DNA from: Pseudomonas viridiflava
Lineage (GTDB): Bacteria; Pseudomonadota; Gammaproteobacteria; Pseudomonadales; Pseudomonadaceae
Assembly: GCF_900573885.1 (NCBI RefSeq)
Contig: NZ_UPSE01000533.1
Coordinates: 186,001 to 250,000, forward strand
DNA: 64,000 bases
Direction of reading: 5' to 3'
The notes beneath the pieces are model-generated. The model had not been told where the DNA came from and ran no database searches. It saw only the letters and a list, made by a program, of their open reading frames with translations. A program made the position numbers and the translations under genes. Below are positions 8,849-16,602 of the stretch, one piece after another; the stretch's first letter is position 1, and every line of letters starts with the position of its first letter.

Positions 8849-9757
8849 ATGCAAGATCTCAACGACCTGTTCTATTTCGCCAAGGTGGTGGAAGCCGGCG
8901 GTTTCGCCGCTGCCGGCCGCCTGCTTGGCGTGCCGAAATCACGCCTGTCGCGGCGCATTGCCGAACTGGAAGAACGCCTTGGCGCGCGCCTGCTGCAGCG
9001 CAGCACGCGCAAACTGGCGCTGACGGAAATCGGCGAGCATTACTTCCGCCACTGCCAGACCATGATCATCGCTGCCGACATGGCCGACGAAGCCGTGGCC
9101 ACCCATTCCAGCGAGCCGCGCGGCCGGGTGCGCGTCTCGTGCCCCACCGCGCTGGCCGAGTCGTACCTGTCCCCCATCGTCAACGACTTCCTCAGCACCT
9201 ACCCGCAGGTGCAGCTGGAAGTGGTGCTGGTGAATCGCCGGGTCGATGTGCTGGCCGAGGGTTTCGACGTGGCGTTGCGGGTGCGGGATGAAGGTGACGA
9301 AGACCCCAATCTGATCTCCCGCAAGCTCCGCCCCGCCGTCGCGGTACTGGTGGCCTCCCCCGCGCTGCTGGCCGGTCGGCACATTCAGGAGCTCAGCGAC
9401 TTGCGCGAGCTGCCCGTGCTCGGCGCCGTGGACACCGACCGCAAGGTGCGCTATCGCCTGGTAGACAGCGACGGCAACAAACGCGAGATGGCCTTCGAAC
9501 CGCGCCTGGCCATTGAAGATTTTTCCGTACGGAAAAACGCGGCACTGGCCGGTCTGGGCTTTTCCATGCTGCCGCTGATGAACTGCCATGAAGAGCTGGC
9601 CGACGGCCGCCTGGTGCAGCTATTGCCGCAATGGAATTTGCCCGGTGGTTATCTGCAGGCCGTGTACCCCCATCGTCGCGGCATGTTGCCGGCCGTGCGC
9701 GCCTGGCTGGACCATGTGACCGAACACTTTCGCGGCGACTGGCCGCACCCGGTCTAA
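8849..9757 (+). CDS. LysR-family transcriptional regulator, probable azoR regulator
   Basis: A 302-residue LTTR. The winged HTH at residues 1-60 shows FAAAGRLLGVPKSRLSRRIAELE followed by LGARLLQRSTRKLALTE. The effector-binding domain begins near residue 90 (GRVRVSCPTALAE). It diverges from azoR, the usual arrangement for a regulator that responds to quinones or electrophiles. The candidate operator lies just upstream and could also mediate autorepression. Effector unknown. Confidence 0.92.
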   Translation: MQDLNDLFYFAKVVEAGGFAAAGRLLGVPKSRLSRRIAELEERLGARLLQRSTRKLALTEIGEHYFRHCQTMIIAADMADEAVATHSSEPRGRVRVSCPTALAESYLSPIVNDFLSTYPQVQLEVVLVNRRVDVLAEGFDVALRVRDEGDEDPNLISRKLRPAVAVLVASPALLAGRHIQELSDLRELPVLGAVDTDRKVRYRLVDSDGNKREMAFEPRLAIEDFSVRKNAALAGLGFSMLPLMNCHEELADGRLVQLLPQWNLPGGYLQAVYPHRRGMLPAVRAWLDHVTEHFRGDWPHPV

Positions 9758-9783
9758 CGCCCTCATCAACAAAGGAACCGACC

Positions 9784-10137
9784 ATGAATGCCAGCCAGAC
9801 CGCCGAGTTTCTGCTGCAACTGCCGGGCGTGCGCGAAGACCTGAAATGGGGCGACAACCGTGTGTTCTCGATCGCGCAGAACAAGATGGTCGCCATCATC
9901 AACTTTATGGGGGCCGGCCTGGCCTTCAAGGTCGATAGCGATCTGTTCCTCGGCTACGTCGACCGTCCCGGCATACGCCCGGCGCCTTATCTGGCGCGGG
10001 CTCACTGGATTCGGCTGGACAGCCCGGAGGTAGTCAGCACGCACGAGTTGCAAGCGCTGCTGACGCGCTCGCACCAGTTAGTGGTGCGCAAGCTGCCGAA
10101 GATTCGGCAGGTGGGGTTGGTGCTCGATTCGCTTTGA
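9784..10137 (+). CDS. MmcQ/YjbR-family protein
   Basis: A 117-residue cytoplasmic protein of the MmcQ/YjbR fold. The family signature is visible as LPGVREDLKWGDNRVFSI near residues 14-31, KMVAIINF, and the C-terminal SHQLVVRKLPK. The ATG at 9784 has AAAGGA ten bases upstream. It follows the LysR gene by 26 bases and may be co-transcribed with it. The biochemical role of the family is not established; DNA binding has been suggested from the fold. Confidence 0.8.
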   Translation: MNASQTAEFLLQLPGVREDLKWGDNRVFSIAQNKMVAIINFMGAGLAFKVDSDLFLGYVDRPGIRPAPYLARAHWIRLDSPEVVSTHELQALLTRSHQLVVRKLPKIRQVGLVLDSL

Positions 10138-10152
10138 GTGTGCGGGCTGCTC

Positions 10153-11490
10153 TCAGCTAGCCGTGGCAAACAACGGCGCCCGCTGCACGTCGCTCATCGA
10201 CTGGTGCCCGAGGTAGCCATACAACGAACTGGCGATGTCGTTGGCGCGTATCGGCAGCACCGATAGCAAGGTGTCGCTCAAGCCGTGGCTGGCTTGGCAG
10301 AAGCCCTGCATATACACCGCCGCCTGGCAGCGCTCGTCGGTGACGATGCGGTAGTCGCGGTCCACTTCAAAATCGCCGAGGTACGGCGCCAGCGGCTCCA
10401 GCAACTGACGGTGGGTTTGACGCTCGTAACCGGTGGCCAGCACCACGGCGTCGTAACGGTGCACGTCCAGCTCGCCGCTGGCGCTGTGGCGCAGGGCCAG
10501 TTCAATACCGTCGGCCTGGGCGGTAGCGCGCTCCACGGTGCGCAGATGGTGGAAGGCGTGGCGCTGAATGCCCGAGACTTTCTGCCGGTAAAAAATGCCG
10601 TAAATACGCTCGATCAAATCGATGTCCACCACCGAGTAATTGGTGTTGTGGTACTCGCGAATAAACCGCTCGCGCTCGGCGCCGGTCTGGCTGAACACCA
10701 GGTCGGTGAATTCGGGGGAAAACACTTCGTTCACGAACGGGCTGTCGTCGGCCGGTTTGAGCGCCGAGCCGCGCAGAATCATGTCGACCTTCACCGAAGG
10801 GAAGCTGTCGTTAAGGTCGATAAACGCCTCGGCCGCGCTCTGTCCACCGCCGATGATCGCCACGCGCATCGGCTTGCCGCTGACGCAGGGCTGCAACGCC
10901 ATACGCTCCAGATAATGGGCGTGATGAAACACCCGCGGCTCGCCCTTGAGGCCGCGGAACGCCTCCGGAATACGCGGTGTGCCGCCGGCGCTGACCACCA
11001 CGGCGCGGGTCTGGCGCACAAAGGTTTCGCCCTGGCTGTCGCGCGACACCACGCGCAGCGACTCGACCTTGTGGTTATGCAGCAGCGGCTCGATGGCCAG
11101 CACTTCCTCGCCATAGCGGCTCTGCTCGGCGAACTGCGAGGCGACCCAGCGCAGGTAGTCGTTGTACTCCATGCGGCACGGATAAAAGGTGCCGAGATTG
11201 ATGAAATCCACCAGGCGGTCATGGGCGTGCAGGTAATTGACGAAAGAGTACGGGCTGCTTGGGTTACGCAGGGTCACCAGGTCTTTCAAAAAGGAAATCT
11301 GCAACTCGCTTTGCGTCACCAGCGTATTACCGTGCCAGCGGTAGTCGGCCTGCTTGTCCAGAAACAACACATCCAGCGCGCCCTGATGCTGGGCACGCTC
11401 GCGCAGAGCGATTGCCAGCGCCAGATTGGACGGGCCGAAACCAATGCCGATCAGGTCATGGATGGCGGCTGGTGCGAGAGTTGGAGTCAT
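10153..11490 (-). CDS. pvdA: L-ornithine N5-monooxygenase for siderophore synthesis
   Basis: A 445-residue flavin monooxygenase that hydroxylates ornithine for hydroxamate groups of pyoverdine. The FAD-binding motif GIGFGPSNLA is at residues 15-24, an NADPH-binding GGGQSAAE near 213-220, and the C-terminal ATGYERQT near 350, all typical of the PvdA/IucD/SidA family. Length equals P. aeruginosa PvdA (443). The start at 11490 has AGAGGA upstream. A perfect iron-starvation box lies about 80 bases before it, so PvdS control is likely. The neighbours fpvI, fpvR, pvdR, pvdT and opmQ repeat the PAO1 order. It converges with the MmcQ gene, 15 bases apart. Confidence 0.93.
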   Translation of the reverse strand: MTPTLAPAAIHDLIGIGFGPSNLALAIALRERAQHQGALDVLFLDKQADYRWHGNTLVTQSELQISFLKDLVTLRNPSSPYSFVNYLHAHDRLVDFINLGTFYPCRMEYNDYLRWVASQFAEQSRYGEEVLAIEPLLHNHKVESLRVVSRDSQGETFVRQTRAVVVSAGGTPRIPEAFRGLKGEPRVFHHAHYLERMALQPCVSGKPMRVAIIGGGQSAAEAFIDLNDSFPSVKVDMILRGSALKPADDSPFVNEVFSPEFTDLVFSQTGAERERFIREYHNTNYSVVDIDLIERIYGIFYRQKVSGIQRHAFHHLRTVERATAQADGIELALRHSASGELDVHRYDAVVLATGYERQTHRQLLEPLAPYLGDFEVDRDYRIVTDERCQAAVYMQGFCQASHGLSDTLLSVLPIRANDIASSLYGYLGHQSMSDVQRAPLFATAS

Positions 11491-11571
11491 GTCCAGTGTC
11501 CTCTGGAGAAGCCACACACAACGGGTGGCAAGGGAATTGGGTGGCGAGCAAAGATCGCCTGTTGTGTAAGA

Positions 11572-11595
11572 ACGAGGACAGGGGAATTAAATTTA
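11572..11595 (-). promoter_or_regulatory. Iron-starvation (PvdS) promoter upstream of pvdA
   Basis: On the minus strand the sequence reads TAAAT, 16 bases, CGT, an exact match to the TAAAT-N16-CGT promoter recognised by the ECF sigma factor PvdS. It sits 81 bases before the pvdA start codon. PvdS itself is not in the window. Confidence 0.75.
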
Positions 11596-11607
11596 GCCGG
11601 CGGGGTT

Positions 11608-11687
11608 GTTGGGCTTCGCCTACGGCTCAACCCAACCTACGGACAGAGTGCATCGTAGGTTGGGTTGAGCCGCCGGCGAAGCCCAAC
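11608..11687. repeat. Long imperfect inverted repeat (GTTGGGCTTCGCC family)
   Basis: Two 34-base arms (11608-11641 and 11654-11687) are complementary except for the five-base centre of each arm, around a 12-base loop. Arm ends are GTTGGGCTTCG and CGTAGGTTGGGTTGAGCC. Related single elements occur at 27693 and 35214. It lies between fpvI and the pvdA promoter and could form a strong hairpin that insulates the two transcripts. Confidence 0.8.
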
Positions 11688-11697
11688 AGGACCACCA

Positions 11698-12177
11698 TCA
11701 CTCGGCATCCCACTCACGCATGCGCACGCGGCAGTGCTTCATGGCGTTGACGATGTGTTTTTCCACCAGGCTCTGGGAAATGCTCAGGCGTTCGGCAATT
11801 TCGCCGTGGCTCAAGCCTTCAAGCTTTCGCAGCAGAAACGCGTCGCGGCACAGGGCCGGCAACTCGTCGAGGGCACGCTGCAACAGTTGCAGGCGCTGAT
11901 TTTGCGCCAGGTCACGGTGTGGCGAGGGGGTGAAGAATTGTTCTTCTTCGTCGAGCACGTCGAGGGTTTCGGTGCGACGCAGGCTGTTGCGGCGGTGTTC
12001 GTCGATCACCAGGTTCAGGGCTGTTCGGTACAGGAACGCGCGAGGCGACTCGATCTGCTCTTGACTGGCTCGTTCCATCACGCGCAAATACGCGTCATGG
12101 GCGACGTCGGCGGCCACGTGTCGGTCCCCCAGCCTGGCGCTTAAAAAGCGCACCAGCTCGCGATAATAAATCTCCAA
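11698..12177 (-). CDS. fpvI: FpvI-type ECF sigma factor
   Basis: A 159-residue sigma factor of the FecI/iron-starvation group. Region 2 covers about residues 5-70 (VAADVAHDAYLRVMER, SPRAFLYRTALNLVIDEHRR) and region 4 about 100-150 (LDELPALCRDAFLLRKLEGLSHGEIAERL). In P. aeruginosa the gene in this position, between pvdA and fpvR, is fpvI, which drives the ferripyoverdine receptor gene fpvA. It is divergent from its probable anti-sigma gene, and a Fur-like box lies in the gap, so iron repression is expected. The receptor gene is not in this window. Confidence 0.88.
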   Translation of the reverse strand: MEIYYRELVRFLSARLGDRHVAADVAHDAYLRVMERASQEQIESPRAFLYRTALNLVIDEHRRNSLRRTETLDVLDEEEQFFTPSPHRDLAQNQRLQLLQRALDELPALCRDAFLLRKLEGLSHGEIAERLSISQSLVEKHIVNAMKHCRVRMREWDAE

Positions 12178-12266
12178 AACAACTCCCGGCCACAGACGTG
12201 ACGGCGAACAGTGCGATAAGGTTGACCACCCCTGACCGTCATACTGGCAGTATGGAATTATTCATT

Positions 12267-12281
12267 TTATAATAATTCTCA
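12267..12281. promoter_or_regulatory. Fur box between fpvI and fpvR
   Basis: On the minus strand TGAGAATTATTATAA matches 12 of 14 defined positions of the Fur 7-1-7 motif TGATAATNATTATCA. It lies about 90 bases upstream of fpvI and about 70 upstream of fpvR, so Fur could repress both. Confidence 0.7.
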
Positions 12282-12352
12282 TCAAGCATTTAATCTCATC
12301 TGCCAGGGATATAACTTTCTCTGCTCCAGTACCAGGTAACCGGTATTCCCTG

Positions 12353-13372
12353 ATGAACAACGCGCCTTCCCCTGCCAACGACGACCCACTGGTTGAGGTG
12401 GCTGCACACTGGTGCATGCGCATGCATGCTCCGGATTGCACGGACGCAGAGCGCGAACAGTTCAAACTGTGGCTCGACGAACACCCCAGCCACTCCATCG
12501 AATACGTCGCCATGCTGGAAATCTGGGACCTCAGCGAACACCTCCCGGCCAGCACAACCGCCTCCTCTCCCAGCCCTAACTTGCACCAGGCTCCCGCAGT
12601 CCCAGGCCGGCCCGCACGTCCACGCCGCCGTGGCTGGCGCACCCAAGCCAGGGCCATCGCGCTGGCGGTGATGGCCCTGCCGCTGGCGGCCTACGGCGGC
12701 TGGATGATGGGCTGGGTGCCCAATTCGTATGAGCATTTCGAGACGGCGCAAAACATCAGCCGCATCACCCTGGGCGATGGCAGCGAAGTGGAACTGAACA
12801 GCAACAGCAACCTCAGCTTCAGCAACTACCGCGACCAGCGCCGCGTGCGCCTGAGCAGCGGCGAAGCGTATTTCCACGTGACGCACGACAGCGATCACCC
12901 CTTTGTCGTAACGGCCGGCGAAGGCTCGATCACCGTTACCGGCACGCGCTTCAATGTGTGGAAGTACAACAACAGCGTGGTGGTCACCGTTACCGAAGGG
13001 TCGGTGCGCGTGCAGAGCGAACGCCAGGGCAACGACAGCACGCTTACGCCCGGCATGCAGGCCAGCTTCAAACCCGGCGACCTCAAGCCCACGGTGAAAT
13101 CGGTAGACACCGCCACCGCCCTCGCCTGGCGTGACGGCAAGCTGATTCTCAACGACATCACCCTCGGCGAAGCCGTGCCATTGCTCAACCGCTACCTCGA
13201 CGAGCCGCTGTTGCTCGCCGACCAGAGCACGGCCGACATTCGCATCGGCGGCATCTACAGCACGCGTGACGTCGCCAATCTGGTGAAAGCGCTGCCCAAG
13301 GTGCTGCCCATCAAGCTCGAACCTCAGGCCGACGGCACCACGCTGATCCGCCACCGCGCCGCCCGCCTGTAA
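12353..13372 (+). CDS. fpvR: FpvR-type anti-sigma factor (FecR family)
   Basis: A 339-residue inner-membrane sigma regulator. The cytoplasmic N-terminal domain (about 10-60, with AAHWCMRMHAP and FKLWLDEHPSHSIEY) binds the sigma factor. One transmembrane segment follows near residues 99-120, and a periplasmic FecR domain spans about 135-235. The C-terminus (about 265-339) resembles the STN-like domain that contacts a TonB receptor. In P. aeruginosa FpvR restrains both FpvI and PvdS until ferripyoverdine binds FpvA. The divergent arrangement relative to fpvI is the same here. The ATG at 12353 lacks a strong Shine-Dalgarno. Confidence 0.88.
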   Translation: MNNAPSPANDDPLVEVAAHWCMRMHAPDCTDAEREQFKLWLDEHPSHSIEYVAMLEIWDLSEHLPASTTASSPSPNLHQAPAVPGRPARPRRRGWRTQARAIALAVMALPLAAYGGWMMGWVPNSYEHFETAQNISRITLGDGSEVELNSNSNLSFSNYRDQRRVRLSSGEAYFHVTHDSDHPFVVTAGEGSITVTGTRFNVWKYNNSVVVTVTEGSVRVQSERQGNDSTLTPGMQASFKPGDLKPTVKSVDTATALAWRDGKLILNDITLGEAVPLLNRYLDEPLLLADQSTADIRIGGIYSTRDVANLVKALPKVLPIKLEPQADGTTLIRHRAARL

Positions 13373-13394
13373 CGGCTAACCCACCCGTAACCAC

Positions 13395-13418
13395 TAAATA
13401 GTTGCGCCTCGGCTTCGT
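13395..13418 (+). promoter_or_regulatory. Iron-starvation (PvdS) promoter upstream of pvdR
   Basis: TAAAT, 16 bases, CGT: an exact IS-box match between fpvR and pvdR, 30 bases before the pvdR start codon. It gives the efflux operon its own PvdS-type promoter. Confidence 0.75.
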
Positions 13419-13447
13419 TCATTTGGCAGACCCCGAAGAGCCTGCCA

Positions 13448-14614
13448 ATGAGCGCCCTGATTACCCCCCGCCGTCTCGTTCTCACCCTGCTTTGCCTGAC
13501 CCCGCTGGTGGCCGTTGCCACCTGGCAGGCGTTGCCGTTTCGCAGCAGCGAGCTGGGCACCGTGCAGGTGGCGCGCGGCACGATTGAAAGCAGCGTCAGC
13601 GCCCTGGGTACCTTGCAGCCACGGCGTTATGTGGACGTCGGCGCGCAAGCCTCCGGGCAGATTCTGAAACTGCATGCCGAGCCCGGCGAGCACGTTGAAG
13701 AGGGTCAGTTGCTGGTGGAAATCGACCCGTCCACGCAACAGGCCAAGGTGGATGCCAGCCGCTATTCCATCGACCAGCTGAAAGCCGAACTGGCCGAACA
13801 GCGCGCGCAGAACGAACTGGCCAACCAGCAACTCGCGCGCCAGCAGCAACTGGCCCGAGGCGGCGCCACCCGCACTGAAGATGTGCAAGTTGCGACCGCT
13901 CAGGTGCGCGCCAGCCAGGCACGCATCGCCATGTTTCAAGCCCGGATTCGTCAGGCCGAAGCGAGTCTGCGCAGCGACGAAGCGGAACTCGGCTACACGC
14001 GCATTTACGCGCCCATGGCCGGCACGGTGGTCGCTGTCGACGCACGCGTGGGCCAGACGCTCAACGCCCAGCAACAAACCCCGCTGATCATGCGCATCGC
14101 CAGGCTGTCGCCGATGACGGTATGGGCGCAGGTGTCCGAAGCCGATATCAGCCGCATCAAGCCCGGCATGCACGCCTGGTTCACCACCCTCAGCGGCGAC
14201 GGTCGGCGCTGGAACGGCACAGTGCGCCAGGTGCTGCCGCTGCCGCCCACGCCGCTGGACCAGGCCAATCAGGGCGGCGGCAGCCCCAATGCCGAAGGTG
14301 GCGGACGCGTGGTGCTCTACACCGTGCTGCTCGACGTCGACAACGCCGACGGCGCGCTGATGGCGGAAATGACCGCGCAGGTGTTCTTCGTCGCGGGCAA
14401 GGCCGATAACGTGCTGGCCATTCCCGTGGCCGCGCTGCAAGACGCCACCGCCACGCCCGACACGTACAAGGCGCTGGTGCTCAACGGCAAAGGTCAGATC
14501 GAAACGCGCGAGGTGCGCACCGGGCTGCGCGATCGCATGTCGGTGCAGGTACTTGCCGGCCTGGAAGAAGGCGAACGGCTGTTGATCGGCCCGCCCGCCG
14601 GGGCCGGCGAATGA
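13448..14614 (+). CDS. pvdR: PvdR, periplasmic adaptor of the pyoverdine efflux pump
   Basis: A 388-residue membrane-fusion protein of the MacA type. An N-terminal membrane anchor (about 8-28) is followed by a lipoyl-like half (VDVGAQASGQILKLHAEPGEHVEEGQLLVEID), a coiled-coil hairpin (about 100-180, rich in Gln/Ala/Glu), the second lipoyl half (YTRIYAPMAGTVVAVDARVGQ) and a beta-barrel. It links PvdT in the inner membrane to OpmQ in the outer membrane, a pump that secretes and recycles pyoverdine in P. aeruginosa. It overlaps pvdT by four bases (ATGA). Confidence 0.9.
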   Translation: MSALITPRRLVLTLLCLTPLVAVATWQALPFRSSELGTVQVARGTIESSVSALGTLQPRRYVDVGAQASGQILKLHAEPGEHVEEGQLLVEIDPSTQQAKVDASRYSIDQLKAELAEQRAQNELANQQLARQQQLARGGATRTEDVQVATAQVRASQARIAMFQARIRQAEASLRSDEAELGYTRIYAPMAGTVVAVDARVGQTLNAQQQTPLIMRIARLSPMTVWAQVSEADISRIKPGMHAWFTTLSGDGRRWNGTVRQVLPLPPTPLDQANQGGGSPNAEGGGRVVLYTVLLDVDNADGALMAEMTAQVFFVAGKADNVLAIPVAALQDATATPDTYKALVLNGKGQIETREVRTGLRDRMSVQVLAGLEEGERLLIGPPAGAGE

Positions 14615-16602
14615 GCGTGCCGGCTGCGGAGAACGGCTGCGCCACTGCCCTGATCGCCCTCACTGACATCCGCAAGCAATACGGCGGCAATGGCGCGCCG
14701 GTGGTCGAGGTGCTGCGTGGCGTGTCGCTGGCGATTTATCCCGGTGAATTCGTTGCCATCGTCGGTGCGTCCGGTTCTGGAAAATCGACGCTAATGAACA
14801 TCATCGGCTGCCTCGACCGCCCCAGTTCCGGCAGTTACCAATTCAGCGGCATGGACGTCGCCCAACTGCCCGCCGATGAACTGGCCTGGCTGCGGCGCGA
14901 GGCATTCGGCTTTGTGTTTCAGGGCTACCACCTGATCCCGTCAGCCAGTGCCCAGGAAAATGTCGAGATGCCAGCCATCTACGCCGGCCTCAGCCCGAGC
15001 GAACGCCAGACACGCGCCGCCGCCCTGCTGGAGCGGCTGGGCCTGGGCAGCCGACGGGAGAACCGCCCGCATCAGTTGTCCGGCGGCCAGCAGCAGCGCG
15101 TATCGATTGCCCGCGCGTTGATGAACGGCGGCCATATCATTCTCGCCGACGAACCCACCGGCGCCCTCGACACCCACAGCGGCGCGCAGGTCATGGCGTT
15201 GCTCGATGAGCTGGCCGAGCAAGGTCATGCCGTGGTGTTGATCACCCACGACCGCGACGTCGCCGCCCGCGCCCGACGCGTTATCGAAGTGCGCGACGGC
15301 GTGATCATCAGCGACAGCGCCAGCAGCACGCCGGTGCCCGGCGCCCGTGGCCAGGGGGAGATCGAGCAACTGCAACAGCGTCTCCGTGCGCCAGGCACCC
15401 ACACCGCCTCATGGTCTGCGGAGGTGCTCGATGCCCTGAAAGCCGCCTGGCGGGTGATGTGGGTGAACCGTTTTCGCACGGCGCTGACCTTGCTCGGCAT
15501 CGTTATTGGCGTGGCGTCGGTGGTGGTGATGCTCGCCGTTGGCGAGGGCAGCAAGCGGCAAGTGATGGCGCAGATAGGCGCCTTTGGCTCGAACATCATC
15601 TACCTCTCCGGCATTGCGCCTATGCCGCGAGCACCGGAAGGCGTGGTCAGCCTCGACGACCTGGCCGCCGTCGGCACCCTGCCACAGGTAAGGCAGATCA
15701 TGCCGGTGAACGGCGGCGACACCGTGGTGCGCTACGGCAATATCGACTACTACGCTTACACGCGGGGCAACGGCGTGGCCTTTCCCACCATCCTCAACTG
15801 GCCGGTAGCGCAAGGCAGTTTCTTCACCCAGGCCGACGAAGACCGCGCGGCCACCGTGGCGGTCATCGGCCAGAAAGTGCGCGATGCGCTGTTCGCCGGG
15901 GTTGCCAACCCTGTCGGCCGCTACATCCTGATTCAGAACGTGCCGTTTCAGGTCATCGGCGTTCTTAGCACCAAGGGCGCCAGCTCCGGCGATGACGACA
16001 GCGACAAACAAATCGTGGTGCCCTACTCCACCGCCAGCATTCGCCTGTTCGGCAAACACAATCCGGAATTCGTGGTGATCGCCGCCGCCGACGCCAAACG
16101 CGTGCACGAGGCCGAGCTGGCTATCGACCGCCTGATGCTGCGCCTGCACCGTGGCGTGCGCGATTTTCAGCTGACCAACAACGCGGCCATGATTCAGGCC
16201 GAAGCGCGCACCCAGAACAGCCTGTCGCTGATGCTCGGCGCAATCGCCGCCATCTCGCTGCTGGTCGGCGGCATCGGGGTGATGAACATCATGTTGATGA
16301 CCGTGCGTGAACGCACCCGCGAAATTGGTATTCGCATGGCCACCGGCGCGCGGCAGCGCGACATCCTTCGGCAATTTCTTACCGAAGCGGTGTTGCTCTC
16401 GGTAGTGGGCGGCATCGCAGGCATCGTCCTGGCGCTACTGGTCGGCGGCTTGCTGCACCTGAGCGAGATTGCCGTGGTGTTTTCGGCGCTGGCGATAGCC
16501 GGCGCGTTTTTCTGCGCCCTGATAACCGGTGTGGTGTTCGGCTTTATGCCCGCACGCAAAGCCGCCCAACTCGACCCGGTAACGGCGCTGACCAGCCCAT
16601 GA
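14611..16602 (+). CDS. pvdT: PvdT, MacB-type ABC transporter with fused ATPase and permease
   Basis: A 663-residue fusion. The ABC domain (about 1-240) has Walker A GASGSGKST near residue 52, signature LSGGQQQR near 155 and Walker B ILADEPTGALDT near 176. The permease half has one membrane segment near 285-310, a large periplasmic domain (about 310-530), and three C-terminal membrane segments with the MacB motif RTREIGIRMATGARQ. It uses ATP to drive transfer of pyoverdine from the periplasm through PvdR-OpmQ. Gene ends overlap both neighbours by four bases, so the three proteins are translationally coupled. Confidence 0.92.
   Translation: MSVPAAENGCATALIALTDIRKQYGGNGAPVVEVLRGVSLAIYPGEFVAIVGASGSGKSTLMNIIGCLDRPSSGSYQFSGMDVAQLPADELAWLRREAFGFVFQGYHLIPSASAQENVEMPAIYAGLSPSERQTRAAALLERLGLGSRRENRPHQLSGGQQQRVSIARALMNGGHIILADEPTGALDTHSGAQVMALLDELAEQGHAVVLITHDRDVAARARRVIEVRDGVIISDSASSTPVPGARGQGEIEQLQQRLRAPGTHTASWSAEVLDALKAAWRVMWVNRFRTALTLLGIVIGVASVVVMLAVGEGSKRQVMAQIGAFGSNIIYLSGIAPMPRAPEGVVSLDDLAAVGTLPQVRQIMPVNGGDTVVRYGNIDYYAYTRGNGVAFPTILNWPVAQGSFFTQADEDRAATVAVIGQKVRDALFAGVANPVGRYILIQNVPFQVIGVLSTKGASSGDDDSDKQIVVPYSTASIRLFGKHNPEFVVIAAADAKRVHEAELAIDRLMLRLHRGVRDFQLTNNAAMIQAEARTQNSLSLMLGAIAAISLLVGGIGVMNIMLMTVRERTREIGIRMATGARQRDILRQFLTEAVLLSVVGGIAGIVLALLVGGLLHLSEIAVVFSALAIAGAFFCALITGVVFGFMPARKAAQLDPVTALTSP

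Noticed and set aside
10285..11658. A 457-codon open frame on the plus strand
   Set aside because: It is antisense to pvdA, has an antisense-type composition and would run through the pvdA promoter and part of the inverted repeat.
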